Of a stretch of DNA of 64,000 bases, positions 15,944 to 25,313 are shown piece by piece; positions within the stretch are counted from its first letter, which is position 1, and each line of letters starts with the position of its first letter. The position numbers were made by a program, and so were the translations under genes. A model generated the notes under the pieces. It saw only the letters and a list, made by a program, of their open reading frames with translations, was not told the DNA's origin and searched no databases. Where the stretch lies: the NCBI RefSeq assembly GCF_020169515.1, contig NZ_JAHMHW010000016.1, positions 59,479-123,478 of the forward strand. Reading direction: 5' to 3'. Source of the stretch: Paenibacillus vietnamensis. Its GTDB lineage: Bacteria; Bacillota; Bacilli; Paenibacillales; Paenibacillaceae.

Positions 15944-18900
15944 ATGGAGTATGGGATAGGACGATTAGAGAGGCAAAATGGCTTTCTGCAAAGACGAAAG
16001 GGCTTTCTACGTAGGCAGCTTGGAACACTGCTGGCAGCTTTATTGGCCGTTAGCGGAGTGCTGCAAGGGATCGGCGTTGCCGTTCACGCATCACCGGCGA
16101 ACGATCATCTGGTCATTTCGCAGGTGTACGGGGCCGGTGGAAACGGGACGGGGGCTTCATTCAGGCAGGATTTTATCGAGCTTTATAATCCGACGGCTCA
16201 GGATATTTCGCTAAACGGTCTTAAGCTGATGTATGCTTCCGCGGACGGTGATTGGCCGGAAAGCGGAAACAACGTGATGGCGTTGTCCGGTACGATCGGC
16301 GCCGGCGACTATTATTTGACCGGGCAGGCTGCAGGAAACGATACGACTGCACCGGAGCTGCCTCAGCCTGATGCGATCGGCCTCTTCAGCATGGGAGGGG
16401 CAAGCGGCAAGGTTAGGCTTGTTGACGGAAATCAAACGACGATTGACATGGTAGGGTACGGTGCTGCATCTGCGTATGAAGGCGCCGGTCCAACGGGCAC
16501 CGCATTAACCAATGTGACGGCTGCGATCCGCAAGTCGTTGACTTTAACGGACCGCGGGCTGGATACGGACGATAACGGCTCCGATTTTACGACGGGCGTT
16601 CCGTCGCCGCGCAATTCCGCGTTCGGGGGCGCAGTCAGCGAAAGGCTGCCGATCGCCGAAGCCAGAGTTCTTGCCGGCGGCACGGCCGCTCTCATTGAAG
16701 GGAAGGTTACTTATAAAGAAGCGGCAGGCGGGCAGGTGAATTTGTACGTTCAGGACGACACGGCAGGCATTGTTGTAAGGGGGGCGGGCCTTACAGCCGA
16801 GGCTGGCGATATCATATCTGCAGCCGGAACGGTGCAGCCGTATTTCGATCTCGCACAGCTTCTAGTCGGCTCAGGCGGGGTTACGATTAAGCTGGCGAAT
16901 GCAGGTGTGCCTGAGCCGCAGCCGATTCAAAGCACGGACGTTGGAGAAAATGTCGAAGCCGAGCTTGTATCCGTCAGCCAAGTGACGGCAGGGGCGGGTA
17001 ATCAGTATAGCGAGTTTAACGTGACGGACGCTGCAGGAAGCTTCGTCATCAAATCGCCGCTTCTCGAGACGGGCAAGACGTATGAGCGGATCAGCGGCGT
17101 TGTGACCTATGCCTTCGGACGTTATATGATCGTTCCGCGTTCTGCATTCGACATTGCGGAGAAGGTATTGTCCGTAAAGGCCGATCCGACGCCTGAAGGT
17201 TTGCTGCAGCCCGGCGCAGAGGTTACTTTGAGCACACCGGCCGCAGGCGGAAGCATTTATTTTACGACGGATGGAACCGAACCTTCCGCCGCGGAAATGT
17301 ACGCTTATACGGCACCGATTGCCATAACCGAAGACACCGTCATCAAAGCGATCGCAGCGGCGGACGGGCAGGTCAGCGAAACGTTCACCTTCAGCTACAA
17401 GCTTCAGCAATCCTATAACGGGCTAAAAATCTACGAAATCCAGGCAGCGGCGCATATCTCTCCATATGAAGGCCATGCCGTAACGGCCATAGAGGGAATC
17501 GTAACGGCAAAGCGCAGCGACGGCAAATGGTACATGCAGGCGGCCGAGGCGGATTGGGACGATAACGACGCCACATCGGAAGCCATTCTGGTGGAGCCGA
17601 AGGCGGCTGCAGCCGTGAGCCCGGGAGACCGGGTTACGGTAACGGGCACCGTCCAGGAGGTGAAGGAAGATGGTTATGCGGATGCCAAGGATTTGACGAC
17701 GACGCAAATCGCCGCTTCTTCCGTCACCGTGGCCTCGAGCGGCCAAGCGCTTCCGCAGCCGGTTATCATCGGGGAACAACGCATTGCGCCGGCAAACGTT
17801 ATCGATAACGACGGCATGTCGGCTTTCGATCCGGACGAGGACGCACTTGATTTTTATGAAAGCCTTGAAGGGATGCGGGTGCAGGTAAACGATGCGCAAA
17901 TCGTCGGCCCGTTCAGTTATGAAGTTCCGGTCGCACCGGGCGGCGCTTTGCTTGATGAGGAGGCGAAGACGCCTGCAGGAGGCATTATCCTGACGGGTGA
18001 TGGATATCCTGCTCAGCGGATCCTGATTGCTAAAGAGCCTTCGCAGCAGGTGAAGACCGGAGACCGGTTCACGGCCCCCGTAATCGGCGTGATGTCCTAT
18101 GATTACAGTAACTACAAGATCCTCCCGGACAGCTTGCCTGCTGTAGAAAACGGCGATGGCCAAAGGGAGATCTCCTCTCTGGAGCCGGATGAGGACAAGC
18201 TTACGGTCGCAACTTTTAATATCGAAAACTTCTGGAACAACCCAAGCGGCGCCGAACAGGCCCGCAAAAACAATATCGCGAAAGCGATAGTCGAACATCT
18301 GCATAGTCCCGACATTGTAGCGCTGGTGGAGGTTCAGGACAACGACGGAGCGGCGAACAGCGGCGTAACGGACGCATCCGGGAGTTATTCGGCCTTGATA
18401 GCCGCCATTACAGCGAACGGAGGCCCGGAATACAGCTACACGGACATTGCTCCGGAAAACAATAAAGACGGCGGAGAAGCCGGAGGCAATATCCGCGTAG
18501 GGTACCTGTATAACGAGGCTCGCGTCAGTCTGGTTGAGAAAGCGGCCGGAAAAGGGACAGCGACTACGGCGGTCCAATATGAATCGGACGGGCTGTCGCA
18601 TAATCCGGGACGGATCGATCCGCAGAATGAAGCGTTCAAAGATTCCCGCAAGCCGCTTGCCGCGGAGTTCGAATTCGAAGGCGAAAGGCTTGTCGTCATT
18701 GCCGGCCATTTCAACTCCAAGGGCGGAGACGAAGCTCCGTTCGGCTCGGTACAGCCGCTTCCGGAGACGCTTGGCAGCGAGGTGCAGCGTCATCAAATCG
18801 CGGGTGTCGTAAACGGCTTCGTACAGTCTATTTTCGAGCAAAATGAGGATGCGAACGTTGTTGTGCTAGGCGATCTGAACGACTTTCCGTTCTCGAAAAC

Positions 18901-21418
18901 GCTGGAGCTGACGAAGGGCAGCAGCTTGACAAATCTTGTGGATACGCTGCCGGTTAACGAGCGTTATTCTTATATCTATCAAGGCGTTTCCCAGACGCTG
19001 GATCATATTCTGGCAGACAAGAAGCTGGCGCAATTTTCCAAGTTTGATATCGTTCATATTAACGCCGATTTCAGTGCGGAGCAGGGACGGGTCAGCGACC
19101 ACGATCCGTTAGTGGCGCAGCTTGATCTGGCGGGTAAAAAAGCGCCGCCGTTCTCCATGACGCTGATGCATGTGAACGATACGCATGCCCACCTCGAGAA
19201 TGTAGCTCAGCGCATAACCGCGATCAAGGAGGTTCGAGCGGAAGAGGAGAACAGCATTTTGCTCGATGCCGGCGACGTCTTCTCGGGCACACTGTACTTC
19301 AATAAATATTTGGGTCAGGCGGATCTCGCGTTCATGAATGCAATCGGCTTTGACGCGATGACTTTCGGCAATCACGAGTTCGATAAAGGTCCGGGCGTGC
19401 TGGCGGATTTCGTCAAAGCTGCAAAATTCCCGTTCGTCAGCGCGAACATCGATTTCAGTAAGGAGCCTGCGCTGAGCGGCTTGGTTGCCGAGCAGATGGA
19501 AGACGGGCCGCCCGCAGACGGCAAAATTCACGAAACGATCGTCCTCGAGGTTGGCGGAGAAAAGGTCGGCATCTTCGGCTTGACGACCGAGGATACGAAG
19601 TTTCTGTCATCGCCTGGAGAGAATGTCTCATTCGGAAACTACCTCGAAGAAGCGGAGACGGCTGTCGCCGAGCTGACTGAGGCGGGAGTTAACAAAATCA
19701 TCGCTGTGACGCATCTAGGATATGAGTTCGACCGCACTCTGGCCGGCGAAGTGGAAGGCATTGACGTCATCGTCGGCGGCCACAGCCATACCAAGCTGCC
19801 GGAACCGGCCGAAATTTTGAACGACGGCGTTCCGACGATTATTGTGCAGGCGGAGGATTACGGCAAATTTCTCGGACGCGCAGACCTGGAGTTTGATCAG
19901 TACGGCGTGCTGACAGGGTGGGACGGCGAGCTGCTGGATACGTCAAAATATGCGGCTGACGAAGAAGCGCTTGCCATGCTTGCGCCTTATAATGACGGCG
20001 TTGCCGGCATTAAAGCGCAGGTGATCGGCCGAACGGACGTATTCCTGGACGGAGAGCGTAACAATGTCCGCTCGAAGGAAACGAATCTCGGCAACCTGAT
20101 GACCGACGGCATGCTGGCTAAAGTGAAGAGCATTCCCGAGTTCCGGGCGATGGAGGGCATCAAAGGTTTTGTGGCGATCCAAAACGGCGGCGGCATCCGC
20201 GCTTCGATCCCAAAGACGGCGGAAGGCAAAGCGGATGGCGACATTACGCTTGGAGAGCTGCTGACGATGATGCCGTTTGGCAACAATCTCACCGCGCTGC
20301 GGATGACGGGACGGGAAATTACTCTAGCGCTTGAAAATGGGGTAAGCGGCGTTGAAACCGGCCAAGGCAGATTCCCTCATGTATCGGGAATGCGGTATGT
20401 ATACGACTCGTCGAAAAAGCCGGAAATCCAGGATACGTCAGGCAATGTTACGCAAACGGGAGAGCGGATCGTCAAGGTGGAGGTTAAAAATGCAGACGGC
20501 ACCTACAGCGCAATCGATCCGGACGGTTACTATTTCGTAGCCACGAATTCCTTTATGGCGGGCGGAGGCGACTTCTACCGCTCCATGAAAGCGGCGAAGG
20601 ACGATGGCCGCCAGCATGAAATGAACATTGTGGATTATGAAGTATTCTGGGAGCAATTGGACTCGGTAGGTACGGTCAAAATAGGGCCGGAGGGCCGGAT
20701 TACCGACCTGCAAGGCAATACGACACCAACACCAACTTCGACACCGACGCCAACGCCAACGCCGACATCAACACCGACATCAACACCGACATCAACACCG
20801 ACATCGACGCCGGCTCCAACAGCAACGCCAACACCGACGGAGCCGTCTCCTTCGCCGGAACCTGCCCCCGAAGCAGAGTTTTCGGATGTGGGTAGCCACT
20901 GGGCTGCGAGGCTGATTGAAGAGGCGGTCCTCGCGGGAATCGTTTTCGGCTACGGAGACGGAACCTTCCGTCCGGAGGAAGCGGCGACCCGCGCAGAATT
21001 CGTGACGATTCTCGGAAGAACGCTGGAGCTTGAGGCGGCCGACGAAGAACTCGATTTTGCGGATGCCGGTGACGTGCCGGCCTGGGCTCGCGGCTTTTTC
21101 GCCAAGCTGGCAGCGGACGAAGTGATCGCCGGCTACGAGGACGGTACGCTCCGTCCTGACAGCCCTCTAACGAGAACGGAAATGACTGTCTTTCTCGTTC
21201 GGGCGCTGGGCATCGAGCTGGATCCGACTGCAGATATCCCGTTTGCGGACGCTGGCGACATTCCGCTATGGGCGCGGCCGTATATAGCGGCAGCTTGGGA
21301 AGCCGGCTTGATCAAAGGAGTAGGAGGCAGCCTCTTTGCTCCTCAAACGGAGGCCAAGCGGGCGGAGGCCGTTGCGCTGCTGCTCGCCGCGCTTGAGTAC
21401 AAGCGAGAGAATCCTTAA
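15944..21418 (+). CDS. Giant surface nuclease / 5'-nucleotidase with SLH anchor
   Basis: A 1,824-residue secreted protein, larger than Bacillus YhcR. In order: signal peptide (to ~45); lamin-tail-like domain (~48-190, DHLVISQVYGAGGN); OB-type beta domain; chitobiase-type sandwich (~405-470, SIYFTTDGTEPS); second OB-type region (~475-600); endonuclease/exonuclease/phosphatase domain (~752-1060: VATFNIENFW, VVLGDLNDFP, RVSDHDPL); 5'-nucleotidase with metallophosphatase motifs NDTHAHL, DAGDVFSG and GNHEFDKG (~1070-1590); a Thr-Pro linker (~1593-1640); and three SLH repeats that bind cell-wall polymer. It probably degrades external DNA/RNA to nucleosides and phosphate at the cell surface. Start ATG is 6 nt after GAGAGGAGAGAGG. 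A Pho-type promoter precedes it. Confidence 0.92.
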   Translation: MEYGIGRLERQNGFLQRRKGFLRRQLGTLLAALLAVSGVLQGIGVAVHASPANDHLVISQVYGAGGNGTGASFRQDFIELYNPTAQDISLNGLKLMYASADGDWPESGNNVMALSGTIGAGDYYLTGQAAGNDTTAPELPQPDAIGLFSMGGASGKVRLVDGNQTTIDMVGYGAASAYEGAGPTGTALTNVTAAIRKSLTLTDRGLDTDDNGSDFTTGVPSPRNSAFGGAVSERLPIAEARVLAGGTAALIEGKVTYKEAAGGQVNLYVQDDTAGIVVRGAGLTAEAGDIISAAGTVQPYFDLAQLLVGSGGVTIKLANAGVPEPQPIQSTDVGENVEAELVSVSQVTAGAGNQYSEFNVTDAAGSFVIKSPLLETGKTYERISGVVTYAFGRYMIVPRSAFDIAEKVLSVKADPTPEGLLQPGAEVTLSTPAAGGSIYFTTDGTEPSAAEMYAYTAPIAITEDTVIKAIAAADGQVSETFTFSYKLQQSYNGLKIYEIQAAAHISPYEGHAVTAIEGIVTAKRSDGKWYMQAAEADWDDNDATSEAILVEPKAAAAVSPGDRVTVTGTVQEVKEDGYADAKDLTTTQIAASSVTVASSGQALPQPVIIGEQRIAPANVIDNDGMSAFDPDEDALDFYESLEGMRVQVNDAQIVGPFSYEVPVAPGGALLDEEAKTPAGGIILTGDGYPAQRILIAKEPSQQVKTGDRFTAPVIGVMSYDYSNYKILPDSLPAVENGDGQREISSLEPDEDKLTVATFNIENFWNNPSGAEQARKNNIAKAIVEHLHSPDIVALVEVQDNDGAANSGVTDASGSYSALIAAITANGGPEYSYTDIAPENNKDGGEAGGNIRVGYLYNEARVSLVEKAAGKGTATTAVQYESDGLSHNPGRIDPQNEAFKDSRKPLAAEFEFEGERLVVIAGHFNSKGGDEAPFGSVQPLPETLGSEVQRHQIAGVVNGFVQSIFEQNEDANVVVLGDLNDFPFSKTLELTKGSSLTNLVDTLPVNERYSYIYQGVSQTLDHILADKKLAQFSKFDIVHINADFSAEQGRVSDHDPLVAQLDLAGKKAPPFSMTLMHVNDTHAHLENVAQRITAIKEVRAEEENSILLDAGDVFSGTLYFNKYLGQADLAFMNAIGFDAMTFGNHEFDKGPGVLADFVKAAKFPFVSANIDFSKEPALSGLVAEQMEDGPPADGKIHETIVLEVGGEKVGIFGLTTEDTKFLSSPGENVSFGNYLEEAETAVAELTEAGVNKIIAVTHLGYEFDRTLAGEVEGIDVIVGGHSHTKLPEPAEILNDGVPTIIVQAEDYGKFLGRADLEFDQYGVLTGWDGELLDTSKYAADEEALAMLAPYNDGVAGIKAQVIGRTDVFLDGERNNVRSKETNLGNLMTDGMLAKVKSIPEFRAMEGIKGFVAIQNGGGIRASIPKTAEGKADGDITLGELLTMMPFGNNLTALRMTGREITLALENGVSGVETGQGRFPHVSGMRYVYDSSKKPEIQDTSGNVTQTGERIVKVEVKNADGTYSAIDPDGYYFVATNSFMAGGGDFYRSMKAAKDDGRQHEMNIVDYEVFWEQLDSVGTVKIGPEGRITDLQGNTTPTPTSTPTPTPTPTSTPTSTPTSTPTSTPAPTATPTPTEPSPSPEPAPEAEFSDVGSHWAARLIEEAVLAGIVFGYGDGTFRPEEAATRAEFVTILGRTLELEAADEELDFADAGDVPAWARGFFAKLAADEVIAGYEDGTLRPDSPLTRTEMTVFLVRALGIELDPTADIPFADAGDIPLWARPYIAAAWEAGLIKGVGGSLFAPQTEAKRAEAVALLLAALEYKRENP
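20763..20806 (+). repeat. 12-bp coding tandem repeat for the Thr-Pro linker
   Basis: About four near-identical copies of ACACCGACATCA encode the repeating TPTS of the linker between the nucleotidase and SLH domains. Such exact repeats can change copy number by slippage and so change the distance between enzyme and cell wall. Confidence 0.8.
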
Positions 21419-21436
21419 ACGGCCTCACGAAACAAT

Positions 21437-21475
21437 GGGCTGTCTCAAAGGTCACACAGTGACCGGAGACAGCCC
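21437..21475 (+). terminator. Terminator of the surface nuclease gene
   Basis: GGGCTGTCTC pairs with GAGACAGCCC, with an inner stem GGTCAC/GTGACC around ACA. The following GTTATCTTTT is only moderately T-rich. Confidence 0.65.
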
Positions 21476-21685
21476 GTTATCTTTTAATGGACAAAATGAT
21501 ACATAGACAGCATATTGTGCGAATTTCACATTGTAACGGTCATCACAGCGCCTTAAAGCTCTGTCTCTAAAAAAAGTAAACGTTGATTCCGACCTGAACA
21601 AACCACTGTCCGTTAACCGCCGACACTTACTGCCTTATCCTTCTAAGAAGCATTTATGACCGTTACCACATGGACGGAATCAGGC

Positions 21686-22918
21686 TTAGAAGTTAACGCC
21701 GGATTCCGCCGTCGCCCAGGACTTTCTCCAGGAGCGCGATACGGCATAGAAAACGAGTGTTCCGACCAGTACGATCGCGCCGACAACCAGGAATCCGGTA
21801 ACGTGCGAGCCGGTCGATTCTTTTAACGGGCCAAGAATGTACTTAGGAAGCAGGAATCCTCCGAGACCGCCGGCGGCGCCGACGATACCGGTAACGACTC
21901 CGATTTCCTTGGAGAAGCGCTGCGGAACGATTTGGAACACCGAGCCGTTGCCCATGCCGAGACAGGCCATCATGAGACTTGTATAGAAAAGCATGACAAG
22001 GAAAGAGCTTGGCATTGTGGCAACCAGGAACGCGCAGATGGAAATGACGCTGAACAGGATGACCAGGAAACGCATGCCGCCGATTCGATCCGCAATCCAT
22101 CCGCCTACCGGACGCAGGAAGCTGCCCGCGATAACAGTCAAGGTAACCAGATAGCCGACTTGAACTTTGGTCAAGCCGCCTGCATTCGTCGCATCACCGT
22201 AGACGTCGTAGAAGAAAATGCTGAAATAGCTCGCAAAGCCGACAAAGCCGCCGAATGTAATGGAATAGAAAATGGAGAACCACCAGGTTTCCGCATATTT
22301 AAATACGCTGAGGTAATCCGCTAATGTCTTAGGCGCCGGAGCGTTCGGGGCGTCCTTCGCCAAAATGGCAAAGATAACAATGATAATAACCAAAGGAATG
22401 AGTGCGAGTCCGAAAACGTTATGCCATCCGTATGCTTCCGCCAGCTGCGGACCGAAGAAGGTGGCCAGTGCGGTACCGCTGTTGCCTGCGCCGGCAATGC
22501 CCATTGCAAGGCCTTGATATTGGGGCGGATACCAGCGGCTGGCAAGCGACAGCGCAACGGCAAAGCTTGCGCCCGCGATACCGAGCAAAAATCCGATCGA
22601 TCTCATTTCAAGGTAGGTCGTGCCGCCGAGCCAGCCCCAAGTGAGAGGGATGATCGTAAGCAGCATCCCGATTAAGCCGGCCTTCTTACTTCCTATCCGG
22701 TCGGCCAGAATGCCCATCGGAATCCGGAAGATAGAACCGCCGAGGATCGGAATGGCGACCATGGTCGCTTTCTGCGCATCCGTTAGTCCGAAATCCTTCG
22801 TAATGTAGAGCGATAACGCTCCGCAAAACACCCAAATCATAAAGCTTACATCGAAATAGAGAAAAGCTGACAATAAACTAGGGAAGTGACCTGCCTTGCG
22901 GAATCCTTTTGCATCCAT
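21686..22918 (-). CDS. narK: Nitrate/nitrite transporter, NarK-type MFS
   Basis: A 410-residue membrane protein with ~12 hydrophobic segments. The ATG at 22918 follows AAAGGAGG; the frame runs further upstream but through the leader terminator. Typical NarK features: two glycine-rich helices (AGASFAVALSLASRWYPPQYQGLAMGIAGAGNSG and the second-half GMGNGSVFQIVPQRF...GIVGAAGGLGGFLLP, which are nitrate-signature regions) and FRIPMGILADRIGSKKAG. It takes up nitrate or exports nitrite across the cytoplasmic membrane. No nitrate reductase gene is in the window. Expression is probably set by the antitermination leader directly upstream. Confidence 0.92.
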   Translation of the reverse strand: MDAKGFRKAGHFPSLLSAFLYFDVSFMIWVFCGALSLYITKDFGLTDAQKATMVAIPILGGSIFRIPMGILADRIGSKKAGLIGMLLTIIPLTWGWLGGTTYLEMRSIGFLLGIAGASFAVALSLASRWYPPQYQGLAMGIAGAGNSGTALATFFGPQLAEAYGWHNVFGLALIPLVIIIVIFAILAKDAPNAPAPKTLADYLSVFKYAETWWFSIFYSITFGGFVGFASYFSIFFYDVYGDATNAGGLTKVQVGYLVTLTVIAGSFLRPVGGWIADRIGGMRFLVILFSVISICAFLVATMPSSFLVMLFYTSLMMACLGMGNGSVFQIVPQRFSKEIGVVTGIVGAAGGLGGFLLPKYILGPLKESTGSHVTGFLVVGAIVLVGTLVFYAVSRSWRKSWATAESGVNF

Positions 22919-23071
22919 TTTTTCTGCCTCCTTTAATTGTCGAACCTTCACATCCCGGCATCGTGAAACCGCGATGCTCCGGGCTTTCTTGCGGTAAAAC
23001 TTATCTCTCCACTGCTTCTGCTGTTTCTGTGTACTCCCCCTAGCTTCCGGTAATCTCAACGTCACTGCACA

Positions 23072-23199
23072 TAAAAAGGCCGACGAACAGAAACGCAAAT
23101 ATGCGTCTTCCGCTGATCGGCCTCGTTGCCAGGATGCGTCACCCCATTGTGGCGCATTGCTTATGGAATTACTATAAGTTCCTTTTGGCTCTATGTCAA
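23072..23199 (-). promoter_or_regulatory. narK promoter and ANTAR-type dual-hexaloop attenuator
   Basis: Minus strand: TTGACA (23199-23194), 17 bp, TATAGT (23176-23171). In the leader, hairpin P1 (23157-23134) has a 5-bp outer and a 3-bp inner stem and the hexaloop AAUGGG. Hairpin P2 has stem GGC/GCC (23130-23128 with 23121-23119) and hexaloop AACGAG. Both loops have A at position 1 and G at position 4, the signature bound by ANTAR antiterminators. The GGCCGA that closes P2 also forms the 5' arm of a terminator (23122-23117 with 23083-23078) followed by five U, so P2 and the terminator exclude each other. Confidence 0.75.
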
Positions 23200-23360
23200 T
23201 ATACCTAACACAAAATTAAGTGAAAAAGTTGATATAATAATTTTTTGTGAAAAAAACTCGTTTTATGTTAGGTTATGTTACATTAGTCACATCCAGATTA
23301 TGCGCTCTGCATGCCTTATGATACAATGAGACGAAGATTACGATTAGGAGATGACAAATT

Positions 23361-23639
23361 ATGAGCGAGCAAATCAATGAGCGGGAGCTTATCGCGTATA
23401 TAGCCGATGAAACGGATGCGGACGAGAAGCTGATCAAGCTAGTGCTGAAGCACGAGCAGGCATTTATTAACAATGCAAAGGAAGACAAAAACGGAGAGGT
23501 CGACATCGATGGCGACGAGCTGGTGGATTATATTTTGAGCCGCCCCGACGTGAAATCGAATGAGCTGGCCGTTGAATCGATTTTGGAAGCCGAAATGGAC
23601 TATTTGATGGACAAGGGCTTGGCCGGTTACATCGACTAA
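23361..23639 (+). CDS. Small acidic protein with an EF-hand-like loop
   Basis: A 92-residue, strongly acidic, soluble protein; the ATG follows TTAGGAG. I do not recognise a named family. Residues 42-53 (DKNGEVDIDGDE) resemble a calcium-binding EF-hand loop: acidic or amide side chains at positions 1, 3, 5, 7 and 9, Ile at 8 and Glu at 12, flanked by predicted helices; the usual Gly at position 6 is Val. There is only this one loop. It is transcribed alone, divergent from narK, with a weak hairpin downstream. Confidence 0.65.
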   Translation: MSEQINERELIAYIADETDADEKLIKLVLKHEQAFINNAKEDKNGEVDIDGDELVDYILSRPDVKSNELAVESILEAEMDYLMDKGLAGYID

Positions 23640-23713
23640 ACCGAGCATTATTTAAGCACACCATCTGGATTGGCAGAACAAGCAGGCCTTGGTCTCGTTG
23701 GAACCATATAAAC

Positions 23714-23745
23714 GATGCAGCCGACAAATGTTTGCCGGCTGCATC
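23714..23745 (+). terminator. Hairpin downstream of the small acidic gene
   Basis: GATGCAGCCG pairs exactly with CGGCTGCATC around a 12-nt loop. The T tract is weak (TTGTG), so termination efficiency is uncertain. Confidence 0.5.
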
Positions 23746-23798
23746 TTGTGCTCGTATTATACGTGTGGCAGTGCCAAGCCGCGGTTATCACCAAGCAG

Positions 23799-23986
23799 TC
23801 AACGAACAGGTGTGTAGCGGAGCATCACGGTGCCAGAGCCGAAAGGTTTGGTCCCGGTCAGCTTCAGGTTCAGTCGATCACGAATTTCCCCCAACAATTG
23901 GGGACGCTCGGAAACAGGTCATCTGCAATCACCTGCGTATGGTCACAGCAACCGTCCAGTGTCACATTCATCTGCAGGATTAAACG
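23799..23986 (-). pseudogene. Remnant of a RibD-C/dihydrofolate-reductase-like gene
   Basis: On the minus strand the fragment RLILQMNVTLDGCCDHTQ is the N-terminus of a RibD-C-type reductase. About 45 bp further on, in another frame, LKLTGTKPFGSGTVMLRY ends in a stop at 23799, matching the C-terminus of the same family. Most of the ~190-residue protein between them is gone. This is a decayed gene with a large internal deletion and a frame change. Confidence 0.65.
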
Positions 23987-24090
23987 CCAGTACACAGTTC
24001 AGGCCTGGACCGAATACAGCGGTTTTGAAATACTCCCCTTTTTATGGTAAAGTTTTAGGGTGAATTTTGATAAAAACGGGGGTCAAGCAG

Positions 24091-24957
24091 TTGGCAAAAA
24101 CGCACAAAGGGTTATCCGGCTTGGAAATATTCAAAAGGTTTATATTCATTACAATCGGCTCGGTAATGATGGGCGTGGCGCTCGAGCTGTTCCTCGTTCC
24201 AAACAGCATTATCGACGGTGGAATCGCCGGCGTATCGATTATGCTTGCCCATCTGACACCGCTGCCTCTCGGCCTGTACTTATTTATCGTGAACGTTCCT
24301 TTTCTAATACTCGGCTACAAGCAAATCGGCAAAACTTTCGCGATTTCCACGCTTTACGGCATTATCGTCATGTCCGTCACGACTTCCATGCTGCATCATG
24401 TAGAAGCTTTTACGGAGGAAAAGCTGCTCGCCGTACTGTTCGGAGGCCTGATTCTGGGAGCCGGCGTCGGCCTCACCATCCGGTTTGGCGGTTCTCTGGA
24501 CGGCGTAGAAATCGTGTCGATTCTCATTTCCAAGAAACTGCGGATGCCGGTCGGCCAGATCATCATGATTTTCAACGTAGTGATCTTTATTGTAGCGGGC
24601 TTCGTCTTTGAATGGGATTCCGCGATGTATTCGATGTTTACATACTATATTGCGATCAAATTGATCGATATCGTCGTAGAGGGCTTGGACGAATCCAAGT
24701 CGGTGACGATCATTTCGGGCGAGTACGAAGAAATTTCCCAGGCTATTATCGACCGCTTGGGTCGGACGACGACCTTTATCCAGGCGCGCGGCGGCTATTC
24801 CAAGGAAGATACGATGATGATCTATTGCGTGGTGTCCCGTCTAGAGCTGGCGAAGCTGAAGGCGATCGTGCAGTCGATCGACGAGAAGGCTTTTATCGCG
24901 GTTGAGCACGTTTCCGACGTGATGGGCGGAGGCTTCAGCAAAGGAAGCATCCATTGA
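24091..24957 (+). CDS. YitT-family membrane protein (DUF161/DUF2179)
   Basis: A 288-residue protein from the TTG at 24091, preceded by GGGGG at 8 nt; another TTG 24 bp upstream lacks a ribosome binding site. About five membrane segments occupy residues 15-180 (GVALELFLVPNSIIDGGIAGVSIML is typical), and the last ~85 residues are a cytoplasmic DUF2179 domain (KSVTIISGEYEEISQAIIDRLGR ... VVSRLELAKLKAIVQSID). The biochemical role of this common Firmicutes family is not established. It is followed at once by a strong terminator. Confidence 0.9.
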   Translation: MAKTHKGLSGLEIFKRFIFITIGSVMMGVALELFLVPNSIIDGGIAGVSIMLAHLTPLPLGLYLFIVNVPFLILGYKQIGKTFAISTLYGIIVMSVTTSMLHHVEAFTEEKLLAVLFGGLILGAGVGLTIRFGGSLDGVEIVSILISKKLRMPVGQIIMIFNVVIFIVAGFVFEWDSAMYSMFTYYIAIKLIDIVVEGLDESKSVTIISGEYEEISQAIIDRLGRTTTFIQARGGYSKEDTMMIYCVVSRLELAKLKAIVQSIDEKAFIAVEHVSDVMGGGFSKGSIH

Positions 24958-24971
24958 TAAACGATTATTGA

Positions 24972-25001
24972 AGGGGAGGGCATGCATCCTCTCCTTTTTT
25001 T
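24972..25001 (+). terminator. Terminator of the YitT gene
   Basis: AGGGGAGG pairs with CCTCTCCT around an 8-nt loop, followed by seven T. Confidence 0.85.
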
Positions 25002-25313
25002 GTACAAATCTAAGACTTTATAAGTTTGAGCTTCATTGCGAAGCGGCTGACCCTTACGACGAGGCGTCAGCCGTTTTCTTTTGGGCTGCTACCCTGCGCT
25101 TTTCGGGACCTGGGTCGCAATATGGCGGCTGAATCGGTTTTGTGTGTGCAAGGAGCTCCCGTTCGCGTCTTCGCGTCCTATTTTTATGGGAATATTGTCC
25201 GGTGTTTCCAGTTTTGCATCCATGATAAAGTGGAGCAATATTGCGGGTTATGTGAAGTCAACGTTATTGGACATTGCAGCTCCGGAGGGGCCGCTTGTTA
25301 AGAGGAGGCGACC
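25002..25313. other. Gene-free stretch before the PrsW-like gene
   Basis: It contains a second terminator-like hairpin (CGGCTGAC 25044-25051 with GTCAGCCG 25066-25073, then TTTT) and otherwise no supported gene. Short open frames on the plus strand here have no ribosome binding site or recognisable family. It ends in the AGGAGG (25303-25308) of the PrsW-like gene. Confidence 0.6.

Noticed and set aside
15570..15959. Plus-strand open frame of 129 codons before the surface nuclease
   Set aside because: It is translated from the hairpin array and PhoP box region, is Cys/Arg-rich without a family, and has no ribosome binding site.
17423..18841. Minus-strand open frame of 472 codons inside the surface nuclease gene
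   Set aside because: The opposite frame has contiguous domain motifs; this one has none and no start signal.
24067..24090. Earlier TTG start for the YitT gene
   Set aside because: The GGGGG ribosome binding site lies after it and fits the TTG at 24091.
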